A DNA stretch of 64,000 nt from Collinsella tanakaei. Its GTDB lineage: Bacteria; Actinomycetota; Coriobacteriia; Coriobacteriales; Coriobacteriaceae. Positions 8,133-18,405 of this stretch are shown here, in pieces. Below the pieces are notes generated by a model that did no database searches, had not been told where the DNA came from, and worked only from the letters and a program-made list of their open reading frames with translations. The position numbers and the translations under genes were made by a program. The stretch covers positions 1 to 64,000 of the forward strand of contig NZ_JADYTL010000009.1 in the NCBI RefSeq assembly GCF_021531055.1, written 5' to 3'. The number at the start of each line of letters is the position of its first letter. The first letter of the stretch is position 1.

Positions 8133-10037
8133 ATGGATCACACGCAGCACAAACGCACAAGGACCATCATGCCGCTCTTTCCGTCACACATGCGCACGCG
8201 GGTCATGAGCCCGCAGGAACACGCAGCGCAGCGCGCCCGCATCCCCGATGCCGGCGCCACCGCGGCGCACCTGCTCAAGCGCTATCGACCGCTGGAGACC
8301 AACACCAGCGGCGGCTTCGGCATGGTCGAGATCTGCCTGGACGCGCGGCTGCAGCGCCGCGTCGCCATCAAGCGCATCCCGCTGGTCTCCCCCGACGCCG
8401 CCGGCATCACCCCGGCCGAGACCACCGCGGCGGCGCTGGCCGAGGCGCGCACCGCGAGCCTGCTGTCGCATCCCAACATCGTCTCGGTCATCGATTTCAC
8501 CTACGACGCCTCGTACGCCTACCTAGTCATGGAGTACGTGGACGGCATGAACCTCGAGGAGTTCCTCACCGGGGTCGAGGGCCACTCGCTCACGTTCGAC
8601 GAGGCGGCCACCATCGCCGACGCGCTCGTCCAGGCCCTCTCCTTCGCGCACGAGAACGGCGTGCTGCACCTGGACATCAAGCCGGCCAACGTCCTCATCG
8701 ACCGCAACGGCCACGTCAAGCTCGCCGACTTCGGCATGGCGACGCTCACGAGCGCCGCGGGCTTCGGCGGGGCGCGGGGCGGCACCATCGGCTACATGCC
8801 GCCCGAGCAGCTGCGGGGCGACCTGGTGGACGCGCGCACCGACGTGTTCGCGCTCGCCTGCGTCCTGTACGAGGCCCTCTGCGGCACCGCGCCCTTCCGC
8901 GCGGGCACCCCCGCCGACTCCGAGGCCCGCATCGACCAAGGCGTGCTCTACCCGAGCGACCTGTTGCCCGACATCCCGCCGAGCGCCGAGGAGGCCCTGC
9001 TCGCGGCCCTCTCGCCCGACCCGGCGATGCGCCCTGTGAGCATCGCGGCGTTCGGCGAGCTGTTCTGCGCCGAACTCGGCAACGCCCGCGAGGGCAAGCG
9101 GAGCCTGGCCGCCATCATCGCCCGGCTCACCTCCGACGACATGGACGATATCGACGCCGAGCAGCCCACGCGCGCCGAGCGCACCTGGGAGCTCGACCCG
9201 GCCGAAGGCTACCTGGGCAGCCGCACCGACTACGCCCGCGATGCGCTCGCCGCGCTCGTCGCCGCCTCCTCGGTCGCCGTCTGCTGCTGGGTGCTGCTGG
9301 GCGCCACCGGTCTTGTCACCGCCGCGGGCCGCATCGCCGCGGCGCTGGCGATCGGACTCGCCGCCGGCGTGGCCCCGCAGCTGGGAAGCGCGCTTATCTT
9401 CACCGGCTTTTTGGTGACGATCGTCGGCGCCACCCCGCTGTTGCCCATGCTTCCCGTCGGCGCACTCGCCGCTGCCGTCGGCAGCGCCTGGTGGCTCGTC
9501 TGGGGCCGCACGGACCCGCAGGCGTCGGCCTGCCTGACGCTCGCCTGCGCCCTCGAGGCCACCCTCGGCGACGCCATGCTCGCCGCCCCGCTGGCCGCCG
9601 CACTCGCCGGCTGCACGACCTGTGGCGCCGCCGCGCCCTCGTCGGTGGGTGTCGGCCTCGTGCTGGGCCAACTGCTGCGCGCGGCGTGCGCCGCCGCGGG
9701 GGCGCTGCCCTTCGAAGCCGCGGCGACAGCCCTCGCGAGCTTGGACTTTCTGATCCCCGCGATCGGCTGGTCGCTCGTCGCGTGGGGGATCTCCGCCGTC
9801 ATGGCCTGGGCATGGTCGCGCTATCTCGACGGCCGGGGTGCTGGGGCCTACGCGCTCGCATACGCGCTGCCCATCGCGGCCTCGATCGCGCTGCTGTGTC
9901 TTGCACACCCTATGGAAATTGCCACGTTACCCACCCTGCTGATCGCCACCGCGGTCGGCGTGGGCATCGCTTCCTCTATAATGCTCTGCATCTATGTGTA
10001 TCTGTTCGGTTATAGAAAACATACAACCGGAGTGTGA
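8133..10037 (+). CDS. Serine/threonine protein kinase with polytopic membrane domain
   Basis: The 634-aa protein has a Hanks-type kinase domain at about 50-310: glycine loop NTSGGFGMVE, VAIK Lys80, alpha-C Glu near 104, catalytic loop HLDIKPAN (His179, Asp181, Lys183, Asn186), ADFG at 198-201 and PPEQ near 225. The usual HRD arginine is leucine, so it is a non-RD kinase and may not need activation-loop phosphorylation. Residues about 370-634 are hydrophobic with perhaps eight or more membrane segments, where PknA/PknB proteins have a single one. The ATG follows GAGG. It heads a same-strand run with two FHA proteins, a PP2C phosphatase, a RodA-PBP fusion and PknB, so it takes the place of PknA in this locus. 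Confidence 0.88.
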   Translation: MDHTQHKRTRTIMPLFPSHMRTRVMSPQEHAAQRARIPDAGATAAHLLKRYRPLETNTSGGFGMVEICLDARLQRRVAIKRIPLVSPDAAGITPAETTAAALAEARTASLLSHPNIVSVIDFTYDASYAYLVMEYVDGMNLEEFLTGVEGHSLTFDEAATIADALVQALSFAHENGVLHLDIKPANVLIDRNGHVKLADFGMATLTSAAGFGGARGGTIGYMPPEQLRGDLVDARTDVFALACVLYEALCGTAPFRAGTPADSEARIDQGVLYPSDLLPDIPPSAEEALLAALSPDPAMRPVSIAAFGELFCAELGNAREGKRSLAAIIARLTSDDMDDIDAEQPTRAERTWELDPAEGYLGSRTDYARDALAALVAASSVAVCCWVLLGATGLVTAAGRIAAALAIGLAAGVAPQLGSALIFTGFLVTIVGATPLLPMLPVGALAAAVGSAWWLVWGRTDPQASACLTLACALEATLGDAMLAAPLAAALAGCTTCGAAAPSSVGVGLVLGQLLRAACAAAGALPFEAAATALASLDFLIPAIGWSLVAWGISAVMAWAWSRYLDGRGAGAYALAYALPIAASIALLCLAHPMEIATLPTLLIATAVGVGIASSIMLCIYVYLFGYRKHTTGV

Positions 10038-10043
10038 TCGTTC

Positions 10044-10970
10044 GTGAACTTCCTGGGCACCTTCGAGGACCACGTGGCGGGTATCTTCGGCGCCGCGCGC
10101 GCCCCGTTCTCGTTCAAAAAGCTGGCCAAGCAGGCCGCGCATGAGATGGAGGACCAGACCCTCGTGGTCGATGGCGTCAACACCGCGCCGGCCCTGTACA
10201 CCATCTTGATCTCCAGCGACGACGATCCGCTCATGGCCCCGTACTACCCGCAGCTCACGCGCGAGGTCAGCGAGTTCGTCCGCGCGAGCGCCGAGAAGAA
10301 GCGCTACGTGTTCGTCGGCGAGCCCCTCGTCCGCTTCATGATCGACCCGTCGCTCAAAAGCGGCAAGTTCTCGGTGTTCGCCGAGAACGTCGACGCCCCC
10401 ACCCTGGGCAGGCTCTACGAGGAGGAGCGCGCCTACCAGAAGGGCCTGTCCGGCCAGATGAACGTGGTGAACCCGCGCCCCGCGCCGCAGCCGCGCATGA
10501 GCGTGCCCGCGCGCGCCGAGGCCGCGCCCGATCCGTTCGCGCCGAGCGCGGACGACTTCGCCACGCCGATCCCCGTGCCCAAGACCATCACGCGCGACGC
10601 GATGGCCGCCATGGGCGCCGCCGGGGCCGCATCGAGCGTCGCCTCCCGCATGGCCGGCACCCGCCAGCCCCAGCCCCAGCCCGCCGCTCCCCTGGCGCAG
10701 CTCGTGGACGTCGTCACCGGCGACGTGCTCGACATCGTCCAGACGCGCTGCACCGTGGGCCGCGAGCGCGCCGCCGCCGACGTGGTGCTGCGCGACCCCA
10801 ACGTCTCGCGTCGCCACGCCGAGCTCACCTACACCGGCTCGGACTGGACCATCGAGGACCTCAACTCCACCAATGGAACCCTCGTCAACAACCGCCGCAT
10901 CACGCGCTGCCCGCTACGCGACGGCGATCTTCTGACCTTCGGCCTTTCCACCTTCGAGTTCAGGGGCTGA
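10044..10970 (+). CDS. FhaA-like protein (DUF3662 and FHA domains)
   Basis: The GTG-started 308-aa protein lies 7 nt after the kinase gene. Its N-terminal part (about 1-125, MNFLGTFEDHVAGIFGAARA) matches the DUF3662 domain of actinobacterial FhaA. A Pro/Ala-rich linker follows, then a C-terminal FHA domain (about 225-308) with TVGRERAAADVVLRDPNVSR and an RRHAEL core, whose Arg/Ser residues bind phosphothreonine. In mycobacteria FhaA binds phosphorylated MurJ and other PknA/B targets; the same role is inferred here. There is no membrane segment, so it should be cytoplasmic. Confidence 0.9.
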   Translation: MNFLGTFEDHVAGIFGAARAPFSFKKLAKQAAHEMEDQTLVVDGVNTAPALYTILISSDDDPLMAPYYPQLTREVSEFVRASAEKKRYVFVGEPLVRFMIDPSLKSGKFSVFAENVDAPTLGRLYEEERAYQKGLSGQMNVVNPRPAPQPRMSVPARAEAAPDPFAPSADDFATPIPVPKTITRDAMAAMGAAGAASSVASRMAGTRQPQPQPAAPLAQLVDVVTGDVLDIVQTRCTVGRERAAADVVLRDPNVSRRHAELTYTGSDWTIEDLNSTNGTLVNNRRITRCPLRDGDLLTFGLSTFEFRG

Positions 10971-10977
10971 TCCGTAC

Positions 10978-11391
10978 ATGATCGATCTCATCCTGTTCGC
11001 AGGCCGCATCGTTCTCGTCGTCCTGCTCTACATCTTCCTGTTCGCCGTCATGAAGACCGGCGTCGGTCTCGTGCGCGGTCAGCGCCGCGACTCGGCGATC
11101 TGGACCATCGACGTGGACAAGGGTCCGCGCGGCATCCGCGGCATCCATGTGGACATGCTCGGCCCGGTCATCGTCGGCCGCTCGCCGAGCTCCGACATCT
11201 GCATCAACGAGCCGTTCGTCTCGGCCTCGCACGCGCGTTTCTCGCTGCAGGGCCCGGCGCTCGTCATCGAGGACCTCAACTCGCTCAACGGCACGCTCGT
11301 CAACGGCCGACCGCTCGCCGAGCCCGCCACGCTGCGCGAGGGTGACGAGGTCCAGATCGGCGACGTCGTCATGAAAGTGAATCGCCGATGA
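10978..11391 (+). CDS. FhaB/FipA-like membrane-anchored FHA protein
   Basis: The 137-aa protein begins with one transmembrane helix (about residues 3-22, LILFAGRIVLVVLLYIFLFA). An FHA domain follows from about residue 60, with VGRSPSSDICINEPFVSASH and NSLNGTLVNGR. This size and layout match FhaB, which in Actinobacteria reads Thr-phosphorylation next to the division and elongation machinery. It starts 7 nt after the FhaA-like gene and its stop overlaps the phosphatase start (ATGA). Confidence 0.9.
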   Translation: MIDLILFAGRIVLVVLLYIFLFAVMKTGVGLVRGQRRDSAIWTIDVDKGPRGIRGIHVDMLGPVIVGRSPSSDICINEPFVSASHARFSLQGPALVIEDLNSLNGTLVNGRPLAEPATLREGDEVQIGDVVMKVNRR

Positions 11392-13181
11392 CCGAGGAGA
11401 AGCGACCCTTCTCATATCCGTCCGAGGACGCACGCACATCGGACGCATCGTCCATCTCGGAGCTCACACCGCAACCGGTCCTGGAGCTCGAGGGGCACGA
11501 TGCGCCCGATTCGCCATATACAACCGATGCGCCGGCAGCCGGCACGTCCGCCCCGGCGCACTTCGCCGAGCCCGCCCCCGGCGAGGCCTTCGAGGCCGCA
11601 CACCTGGCGCAGCCGGACGCCCCTGCGGACAGCGCGCCCGAGGTGCCCGTCGCCGATGCACCGGCGCACGCCGCGCCCGACTGGCAGCTCCCCCACTACC
11701 CCGACGACGAGGGCCCGACGCCCGATGACGACTACCTGGGCAACCAGGACACCGGTCCTTTGCCCGACCCGACCGACATCGCCGCCGCCGAAGCCGCAGC
11801 CGCAACCGCGGCAGCCGCCGAGGCCGCGTCCGCCGACACGTTCGAGCCCGGCGACACCGCCGAGATCGACGTGACGCAGGTGGAAGCCAAGCTCAAGGAC
11901 CCGGGCACCACGCAGAGCTTCGCGCCGATCACCGACGACCGCGTGGCGACCGATTCGACCTACGACGCAGGCACCACGACCACGCTCATGTGGGGTGCCC
12001 GCTCCGATGTGGGCTGCGTGCGCGCACACAACGAGGATTCCTACCTGGTCGCCTCGCCGCTGTTCGCCGTCTGCGACGGCATGGGCGGCCACGCCGCCGG
12101 CGAGGTGGCGAGCTCCATCGCCGTCGAGACCATCGCCAAGGCCGCCCCGGCCACGGCCGACGCCACCGCGCTCGCCGCGGCCGTCGAGGCCGCCAACGCC
12201 GCCATCATCGAGGCGGCGGCCGCAGGCATCGGACGCCCCGGCATGGGCTGCACGGCGACGGTCGCCTACATCCAGGACAACATCGTCGCCATCGCGCACG
12301 TGGGCGACTCCCGTGCCTACCTGCTGCACGACGGTGTGCTCACGCGCATCACGCGCGACCACTCCTACGTCGAGGAGCTCGTCGACGCCGGCGAGATCAC
12401 CGCCGACGAGGCGCGCGTCCACCCCAACCGCTCGGTCATCACCCGCGCGCTGGGCTCGGACCCCTCCATGTACGCCGACCACTTCCAGCTCAACATCGAC
12501 GAGGGCGATCGCCTCATCCTGTGCTCGGACGGTCTGTCGTCCATGATCCAGGACAACGACATCGAGCAGATCGCCGTGCAGTCGTCCACCGCCCAGATGT
12601 GCACCGACAACCTCGTCGACGCGGCGCTGGCCGCAGGCGGCGCGGACAACGTGTCGGTCGTGGTCGTCGACCTCGTGGAGGACGTGCGCCTCCGGCAGGT
12701 CGTGCGCACGCACCGTCGCAACCTCATCATCGCCCTGGCGGCCATCGCCGTCGGGCTCGCACTGTGCGCGGCGTTCCTCGCTTTCACCATCGGCAACTCC
12801 GTATACCTGGGCGTCTACGGCGACACGGTCGCCGTCTACCGCGGCATCCCCGCGCGCGTTCTGGGCATCGACCTGCACGCGGTCGAGGAGGAGACCTCCA
12901 TCGAGCTTTCCGACCTGCCCGAGGACACGCGCAACCGCCTGGCGGAGGGCATCTCCCAGTCGAGCCTCGACGAGGCATGGGCGACGCTTTCGGACTACCG
13001 CAACCAGATCACCGAGGCCAAGGAGGCCCAAGCGGCCAACGCCGAGGCGATCCGCGAGAGCGCCGAGGACGTCGATGAGGCAGGCGCGGACCGCTCCGAC
13101 CCGCCCGATACCGATTCGAGGCAGAGCAACCCCGAATCGTCGCAGACCCCGCAAACCCAGACCCAAGAAGGAGGCGCATGA
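11388..13181 (+). CDS. PP2C-family serine/threonine phosphatase, membrane-anchored
   Basis: This enzyme should reverse the action of the neighbouring kinases. The 597-aa protein has a disordered acidic Ala/Pro-rich N-terminal extension of nearly 200 residues, which PstP-type phosphatases lack. A PP2C domain follows (about 200-435) with [29 protein letters not shown] and [11 protein letters not shown], carrying the metal-binding aspartates. One transmembrane helix (about 445-468) and an extracytoplasmic region of 125 residues complete it. It overlaps the FhaB-like gene upstream and the RodA-PBP gene downstream by 4 nt each, so translation is coupled. Confidence 0.95.
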   Translation: MTEEKRPFSYPSEDARTSDASSISELTPQPVLELEGHDAPDSPYTTDAPAAGTSAPAHFAEPAPGEAFEAAHLAQPDAPADSAPEVPVADAPAHAAPDWQLPHYPDDEGPTPDDDYLGNQDTGPLPDPTDIAAAEAAAATAAAAEAASADTFEPGDTAEIDVTQVEAKLKDPGTTQSFAPITDDRVATDSTYDAGTTTTLMWGARSDVGCVRAHNEDSYLVASPLFAVCDGMGGHAAGEVASSIAVETIAKAAPATADATALAAAVEAANAAIIEAAAAGIGRPGMGCTATVAYIQDNIVAIAHVGDSRAYLLHDGVLTRITRDHSYVEELVDAGEITADEARVHPNRSVITRALGSDPSMYADHFQLNIDEGDRLILCSDGLSSMIQDNDIEQIAVQSSTAQMCTDNLVDAALAAGGADNVSVVVVDLVEDVRLRQVVRTHRRNLIIALAAIAVGLALCAAFLAFTIGNSVYLGVYGDTVAVYRGIPARVLGIDLHAVEEETSIELSDLPEDTRNRLAEGISQSSLDEAWATLSDYRNQITEAKEAQAANAEAIRESAEDVDEAGADRSDPPDTDSRQSNPESSQTPQTQTQEGGA

Positions 13182-16081
13182 TGGGCAGTCGCCGCAATAC
13201 CGAACTCTTCCTGCTCGTCGCAGCCGCGTTCCCCGTGATCTTGCTGTACGCGATGTACGTCGTCAACACCGGCGCGGAGCTGAGCTTCACCACGCTCGCC
13301 GTGCCGCTTGGCCTGTTCGCCGCGTTCACGGCGGCCCACATCGCCGCGCGCTTCTTCGCGCCGGGCGCCGACCCGGCGATCCTGCCGGTCGTGTTCCTGC
13401 TGTCGGGCATCGGCATCACGTTCGTGACGCGCTTGGCGCCCGAGCTGGCCATGAACCAGCTCATGATCCTGTTCGGCTCCATCGTGCTCATGGCGCTCAC
13501 GCTCGTGTTCGTCAAGAACCTCGACGTGGTCAAACGCTACAAGTACACCTTCGGCATCCTCGGCATCCTGCTGCTCGTGCTGCCCATGTTCATCGGCACC
13601 GAGGCCTACGGCTCCAAGCTGTGGGTGACGATCCCGGGCATCGGCCGCTTCCAGCCCGGTGAGTTCGCCAAGATCTTCCTCGTGCTGTTCCTGGCGGGCT
13701 ACCTGTCCGAGAACCGTGAGCTGCTCTCCATCTCCAACCACAGCATCCTGGGCCTCAAGATCCCGCGCCTGCGCCTGCTCATGCCGCTGTTCGTGGTGTG
13801 GGGCATCTGCATGGCCATCGTCGCCTTCGAACGCGACCTGGGCAGCGCGCTTCTGTTCTATACCGTCTTCCTCATGATGCTCTACGTGGCGACCGGCCGC
13901 GTGTCCTACGTGATCATCGGCATGGTCCTGCTGATACTCGGCGGCTTTGCCATGTACCAGATCATGGGCCACGTGCAAGTGCGCTTCAACATCTGGCTCG
14001 ATCCGTTCGCCGACCCGCAAGGCGACGGTTACCAGCTCGTGCAATCGTTGTTCACGCTTGCCGACGGCGGTCTGGTGGGCGTGGGCATCGGCCGCGGCAT
14101 GTCCACCATCATCCCGGTCGTGGAGAGCGACTTCATCTTCTCGGCGATCGGCGAGGAGCTCGGCCTGCTCGGCGGCTCCGCCGTCCTGCTCGGCTTCATG
14201 CTGTTCGCCGTGCGCGGCCTCACCGTGGCGGCGCGCGCCAAGTCCGACCTCGCTGCCTTCGTGGCGAGCGGCCTTACCGCCTCCATCTCGTTCCAGGCGT
14301 TCCTGATCGTGGGCGGTGTCACCCGCCTGATCCCGCTGACCGGCGTGACCCTACCCTTCATGAGCCAGGGCGGCTCGTCGCTGCTGTCGAGCTTCATCAT
14401 CGTCGCGCTGCTCATGCGCGCCGGCGACGAGGCCACGGGCCGCACGGTGGAGCTCGTCGGCTCCGGCACGGACGGCATGGCCCCGGTCGCGCCCGAGGCG
14501 GGTGTCATCGGCCGCAGCAAGGTCGGCACGCGTATCTTCGGCGCCTCGGGCCCCCACGCCTCCCACATGGCACCGAGCCATGCCCGTCCCGGTTCCCGCG
14601 TGCGCCGTCGCCTGCTCGACACGCCCGAGTCCGGCGTCTTGGGCCGCGTGGCGCTCGCCAAACGCCTCACGCGCGAGGTCGTCCTGTTCACCGGCCTGTT
14701 CGCCGTGCTGATCGGTAACCTCACCTACATCCAGGTCATCAAGGCCAAGGATTACCAGGAGATGCCCAACAACAACCACACCATCGCCAAGGCCGCCTAC
14801 GTCCAGCGCGGCTCCATCATCACCTCCGACGGCGTCACGCTCGCCGAGTCGCTGCAGCAGGAGGACGGCACCTACGTGCGCTCCTACCCCAACGGCAACC
14901 TCGCGGCGCACACGGTGGGCTACCTGTCCACGCAGTACGGCGCCACCGGCATCGAGGCCTCGCAAAACGAGACGCTCACCGGCTCGCAGGATTACTCGAG
15001 CTGGCAAAACGCGATCAACTCGCTGGCGGGCCGCACGCAGCCGGGCAACTCCGTGCAGCTCACCATCAACTCGCGCATCCAGGCGGCGGCCGAACAGGCG
15101 CTCGCGGGCAAGAAGGGCGCCATCGTGGTGCTCGACCCGCGCACCGGTGCCGTACTCGCCAAGGCCAGCGCGCCCACGTTCGACAACTCCGACATCTCCT
15201 CGCTCATGGGCGTCGAGGACGACGGCGACGCGCCGCTGCTCGATCGTGCCACGCAGGCGCTCTACACGCCGGGCTCGACGTTCAAGGTCGTCACGCTGGC
15301 GGCGGCCCTGGACTCGGGCACCGCGAGCCTGGACGACTACTACGAGTCCCCCTCGTCCGTCGAGATCGGCGGCGCGCCCATCACCAATATCGACAACACC
15401 GACTTCGGCACCCTGAGTCTCGACATGGCCTTCGCCTACTCGTCCAACGTCGTGTTCGGCGAGGTGGCAAACGAGCTGGGTGCCGACCGCCTCGTGCAGT
15501 ACGCCCGCGCCTTCGGCTACGGCCAGTCGCTCGGCTTGGACTTCTCCTGCGCCGATTCGATCATGGCCGACCCATCCGAGATGACCGAATGGGAACTCGC
15601 ATGGGCGGGCGCCGGCCAGCCGGTCGGCCAGGGCCACACCGCCGGTCCGCAGACGACCGTCATGGAGAACGCCGTGATGGTCGCCGCAATCGCAAACAAC
15701 GGTCTGGCCATGCAGCCCTACGTGGTCTCGCAGATCCTGTCGCCCACCGGCACCGTCGTGAGCACCACGCAGTCCCACTCGCTCGGACAGGCCGTGAGCA
15801 CCGACGTCGCCGAAGATGTCAAGGAGGCCATGCTCGAGGTCGTCGAGGAGGGCAGCGGCAGCTACGCGTCGGTCGACGGCGTGCAGGTCGCCGGCAAGAC
15901 CGGCTCCGCCGAGGTCTCCGATTCGCAGACCAACACCGCGTTCGTGGGCTTCGCGCCCTTCGATACCCCGACCGTGGCCATCTCGGTCATGATCGAGGAC
16001 TGGAGCGGCTACGAGAGCGAGTCGGCGGCGGCGGTCGCCAGCGAGGTCCTGAGCGCCGCGCTCGCCGCGCAGGGAGCGTGA
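13178..16081 (+). CDS. Fused SEDS glycosyltransferase (RodA/FtsW) and class B penicillin-binding protein
   Basis: This single 967-aa ORF joins two proteins that are usually separate. Residues 1-415 are a SEDS polymerase with about ten membrane segments and typical motifs: [10 protein letters not shown] (217-226), [12 protein letters not shown] (269-280) and [11 protein letters not shown] (397-407). After an 80-residue linker there is a second membrane anchor (about 500-520), then a PBP2-type transpeptidase with the nucleophile in STFK (Ser700), SSN (756-758) and KTG (907-909). It thus encodes glycan polymerisation and cross-linking in one chain. The start has GGAGG and overlaps the phosphatase stop. 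In mycobacteria rodA and pbpA are adjacent separate genes at this position, so the fusion fits the locus. Confidence 0.96.
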   Translation: MMGSRRNTELFLLVAAAFPVILLYAMYVVNTGAELSFTTLAVPLGLFAAFTAAHIAARFFAPGADPAILPVVFLLSGIGITFVTRLAPELAMNQLMILFGSIVLMALTLVFVKNLDVVKRYKYTFGILGILLLVLPMFIGTEAYGSKLWVTIPGIGRFQPGEFAKIFLVLFLAGYLSENRELLSISNHSILGLKIPRLRLLMPLFVVWGICMAIVAFERDLGSALLFYTVFLMMLYVATGRVSYVIIGMVLLILGGFAMYQIMGHVQVRFNIWLDPFADPQGDGYQLVQSLFTLADGGLVGVGIGRGMSTIIPVVESDFIFSAIGEELGLLGGSAVLLGFMLFAVRGLTVAARAKSDLAAFVASGLTASISFQAFLIVGGVTRLIPLTGVTLPFMSQGGSSLLSSFIIVALLMRAGDEATGRTVELVGSGTDGMAPVAPEAGVIGRSKVGTRIFGASGPHASHMAPSHARPGSRVRRRLLDTPESGVLGRVALAKRLTREVVLFTGLFAVLIGNLTYIQVIKAKDYQEMPNNNHTIAKAAYVQRGSIITSDGVTLAESLQQEDGTYVRSYPNGNLAAHTVGYLSTQYGATGIEASQNETLTGSQDYSSWQNAINSLAGRTQPGNSVQLTINSRIQAAAEQALAGKKGAIVVLDPRTGAVLAKASAPTFDNSDISSLMGVEDDGDAPLLDRATQALYTPGSTFKVVTLAAALDSGTASLDDYYESPSSVEIGGAPITNIDNTDFGTLSLDMAFAYSSNVVFGEVANELGADRLVQYARAFGYGQSLGLDFSCADSIMADPSEMTEWELAWAGAGQPVGQGHTAGPQTTVMENAVMVAAIANNGLAMQPYVVSQILSPTGTVVSTTQSHSLGQAVSTDVAEDVKEAMLEVVEEGSGSYASVDGVQVAGKTGSAEVSDSQTNTAFVGFAPFDTPTVAISVMIEDWSGYESESAAAVASEVLSAALAAQGA

Positions 16082-16229
16082 TGCGATGCGACCGATCCCG
16101 ACGCGCCCCGCGCGAATCCGTATCGTCCGCGGACATGGTCCGGCAACGTCCGATCAACCGCGTCCGCAGACGACCGCTGAATGTGATACCGTGCACAACG
16201 TGCATATGATGTGTGAGGAGTAACGAGAG

Positions 16230-18224
16230 ATGGCTGAGCAGCAAACGGTGTTGGGAGGACGGTACCTCCTCAAAGACAGGGTCGGAGCAGGCGGCATGGC
16301 ATCGGTCTACCGCGCGACCGACCAGGTGCTCGACCGCACGGTGGCGGTCAAGATCATGCTGCCGCAGTATGCGGGCGACCCGACCTTCGCCGCGCGCTTC
16401 AAGCAGGAGGCACAGGCGGCGGCAGGCCTGCAGAGCCCCTACATCGTGGGCGTCTATGACTGGGGCAAGGACGGCGACACGTATTACATCGTCATGGAGT
16501 ACCTGCGCGGCACCGATCTTAAGAGCGGCATACGCAGCCACGGCGCGCTCGACCCCAAGAAGGTCGCGCAGATCGGCGCCCAGATCTGCGGCGCCCTGTC
16601 CGTCGCCCACAAGCACGAGATCGTGCATCGCGACATCAAGCCGCAAAACATCATGGTGCAGCCCGACGGCAACATCAAGGTGATGGACTTCGGCATCGCA
16701 CGCGCCAAGAACAGCCACCTCACCCAGGACAACAACGTGCTGGGCACCGCCCACTACGTCTCGCCGGAGCAGACCCGCGGCCAGGAGCTCGGACCCACCT
16801 CCGACATCTACTCGCTCGGCGTGGTCATGTACGAATGCGCCACCGGCCAGGTTCCCTTCGACGGCGACGACGCCATCTCCGTCGCCCTGAAGCAGGTCAA
16901 CGAGCTGCCGGTTCCGCCTTCGCAAATCAATCCCGGCGTGGACGGCGATCTCGAGCGGATCATCCTCAAGTGCATGGAGAAGGACCCCGCCGACCGTTTC
17001 CAGACCGCCGACGAGCTGCGTCGCGTGCTCAACAGCTATCTCGCCGGCCGCACGGTCGACGTACCCGAGCCGACGCGTGTGATCGGCACGGCCGCTGCCG
17101 CCGGCACCGGTGCGACCGCCACACGCGTGATGAGCGAGCAGACGCAGGCCATGGCCCGTCCGGTCGGCGGAGCCGCGGCCGTCAACACGGCGGCGCGCAC
17201 CGCCGCCGGTCAGCTCGACTCGAGCACGTACGAGAACAAGCACGACGGCATGAGCAAGGGCAAGATCGCCGGCATCGCCGTCGCGGTGATCGCCGTGGTG
17301 GCCATCGCCATCTTCGCGGTGTCCGGCCTGTTCGCCCCCGCCAAGATGATCCCGGTGCCCAACGTGGTCGGTCTCGACCAGCAGACCGCCGTCGACACCA
17401 TCGAGAATGCGGGCTTCGAGGTGGGCGAGGTCACCCAGGGCTACAGCGATGAGTACCCCGAGGGCCAGGTCATGGAGCAGCATCCCACGCAGAACGAGGA
17501 TGAAAGCGCCATGGCGACGGAAAACTCCAAGATCGACATCGTGATCTCACAGGGCGAGGAGCCGGCGGAGACCACCGAGGTGCCCGACCTCTCCGAGGCC
17601 ACGAGCAAGGCCGAGGCCGAGCGCCTGATCCGCGCAGCAGGCCTTGAGCCCAACGCCACCGAGGAGGCCGACGATTCCGACAAGGGCACCATCCTCGATC
17701 AGAGCCCCAAGGCCGGCGAGGAGGTCGAGGTGGGCAGCACTGTCGACTTCACCGTCTCCACCGGTCCCGACACCATCGGTGTGCCCGACCTGACCGGCCT
17801 CACCGAAAGCGAGGCGCGCGATGAGCTGTCGTCCAGCTTCGGCGTGAGCGTGGAGTACGAATACAGCGACACCGTCGAAGAGGGCTACGTCATCCGCTGG
17901 GATCCGAGCGGCCAGCAGGCGCCCGGCGCGACGATCACCGTCATCGTCTCCAACGGCCCCGATCCGAGCACCCAGGAGACCGATGTGCCCGATCTGAGCG
18001 GCCTTACCAAGTCGGAAGCGCAGCATGAGCTCGAGGCGGCCGGGTTCACCCCTTCCTTCGAGTACGCCGACGGCGCAAGCGCCGGCGTGGAACCCGATTA
18101 CGTGATCAGCTGGGACCCGACGTCGGCCGCCCCCGGCTCCACCGTGACCGTGACGGTCGCATGGAGCGAGGCCGACGAGGAGGAAACCACCGAACCGGAG
18201 CCATCCACGGACGACGAGGCATAA
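16230..18224 (+). CDS. pknB: PASTA-domain serine/threonine kinase PknB
   Basis: This is the membrane sensor kinase that responds to peptidoglycan fragments. The kinase domain (about 11-272) has GAGGMASVYRA, Lys41, HRDIKPQN (133-140) and DFG (153-155), so it is a canonical RD kinase. A 70-residue linker and one membrane helix (about 345-368) follow. Four PASTA repeats start near residues 373, 449, 516 and 584 (IPVPNVVGL, EVPDLSEAT, GVPDLTGLT, DVPDLSGLT), and the acidic tail ends EEETTEPEPSTDDEA. The 148-bp gap after the RodA-PBP gene, unlike the overlaps before it, suggests its own promoter. Confidence 0.97.
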   Translation: MAEQQTVLGGRYLLKDRVGAGGMASVYRATDQVLDRTVAVKIMLPQYAGDPTFAARFKQEAQAAAGLQSPYIVGVYDWGKDGDTYYIVMEYLRGTDLKSGIRSHGALDPKKVAQIGAQICGALSVAHKHEIVHRDIKPQNIMVQPDGNIKVMDFGIARAKNSHLTQDNNVLGTAHYVSPEQTRGQELGPTSDIYSLGVVMYECATGQVPFDGDDAISVALKQVNELPVPPSQINPGVDGDLERIILKCMEKDPADRFQTADELRRVLNSYLAGRTVDVPEPTRVIGTAAAAGTGATATRVMSEQTQAMARPVGGAAAVNTAARTAAGQLDSSTYENKHDGMSKGKIAGIAVAVIAVVAIAIFAVSGLFAPAKMIPVPNVVGLDQQTAVDTIENAGFEVGEVTQGYSDEYPEGQVMEQHPTQNEDESAMATENSKIDIVISQGEEPAETTEVPDLSEATSKAEAERLIRAAGLEPNATEEADDSDKGTILDQSPKAGEEVEVGSTVDFTVSTGPDTIGVPDLTGLTESEARDELSSSFGVSVEYEYSDTVEEGYVIRWDPSGQQAPGATITVIVSNGPDPSTQETDVPDLSGLTKSEAQHELEAAGFTPSFEYADGASAGVEPDYVISWDPTSAAPGSTVTVTVAWSEADEEETTEPEPSTDDEA

Positions 18225-18259
18225 GGCCCGCCCCCGCGCCCCATCGCATGCGAAACGCG

Positions 18260-18296
18260 AAGCGCCCGTTCCGATCTACCGGAACGGGCGCTTTTC
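18260..18296 (+). terminator. Strong terminator after pknB
   Basis: Perfect 14-bp arms (AAGCGCCCGTTCCG and its complement) flank a 6-nt loop and are followed by TTTT. It ends the kinase-phosphatase-cell-wall transcript. Confidence 0.9.
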
Positions 18297-18312
18297 CATG
18301 GGTTGGCCGGAG

Positions 18313-18390
18313 GGGTTGGTTGGGGACGTGTTCGTTTCAACCCGTTTGCAGCGCAACGTGGGTTGAGGCGAACACGTCCCCAACCAACCC
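18313..18390. repeat. Long family-A palindrome between pknB and murB
   Basis: The outer arms at 18313-18334 and 18369-18390 are perfect 22-bp complements, starting GGGTTGGTTGGGGACGTG. A second inner pair, CAACCC (18338-18343) and GGGTTG (18360-18365), continues the stem. The half-element TTGGGGACGTGTTCG plus CAACCC also occurs at 3291-3315. The element sits between two convergent genes. Confidence 0.9.
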
Positions 18391-18405
18391 GTTTGGACCT
18401 ACTCG

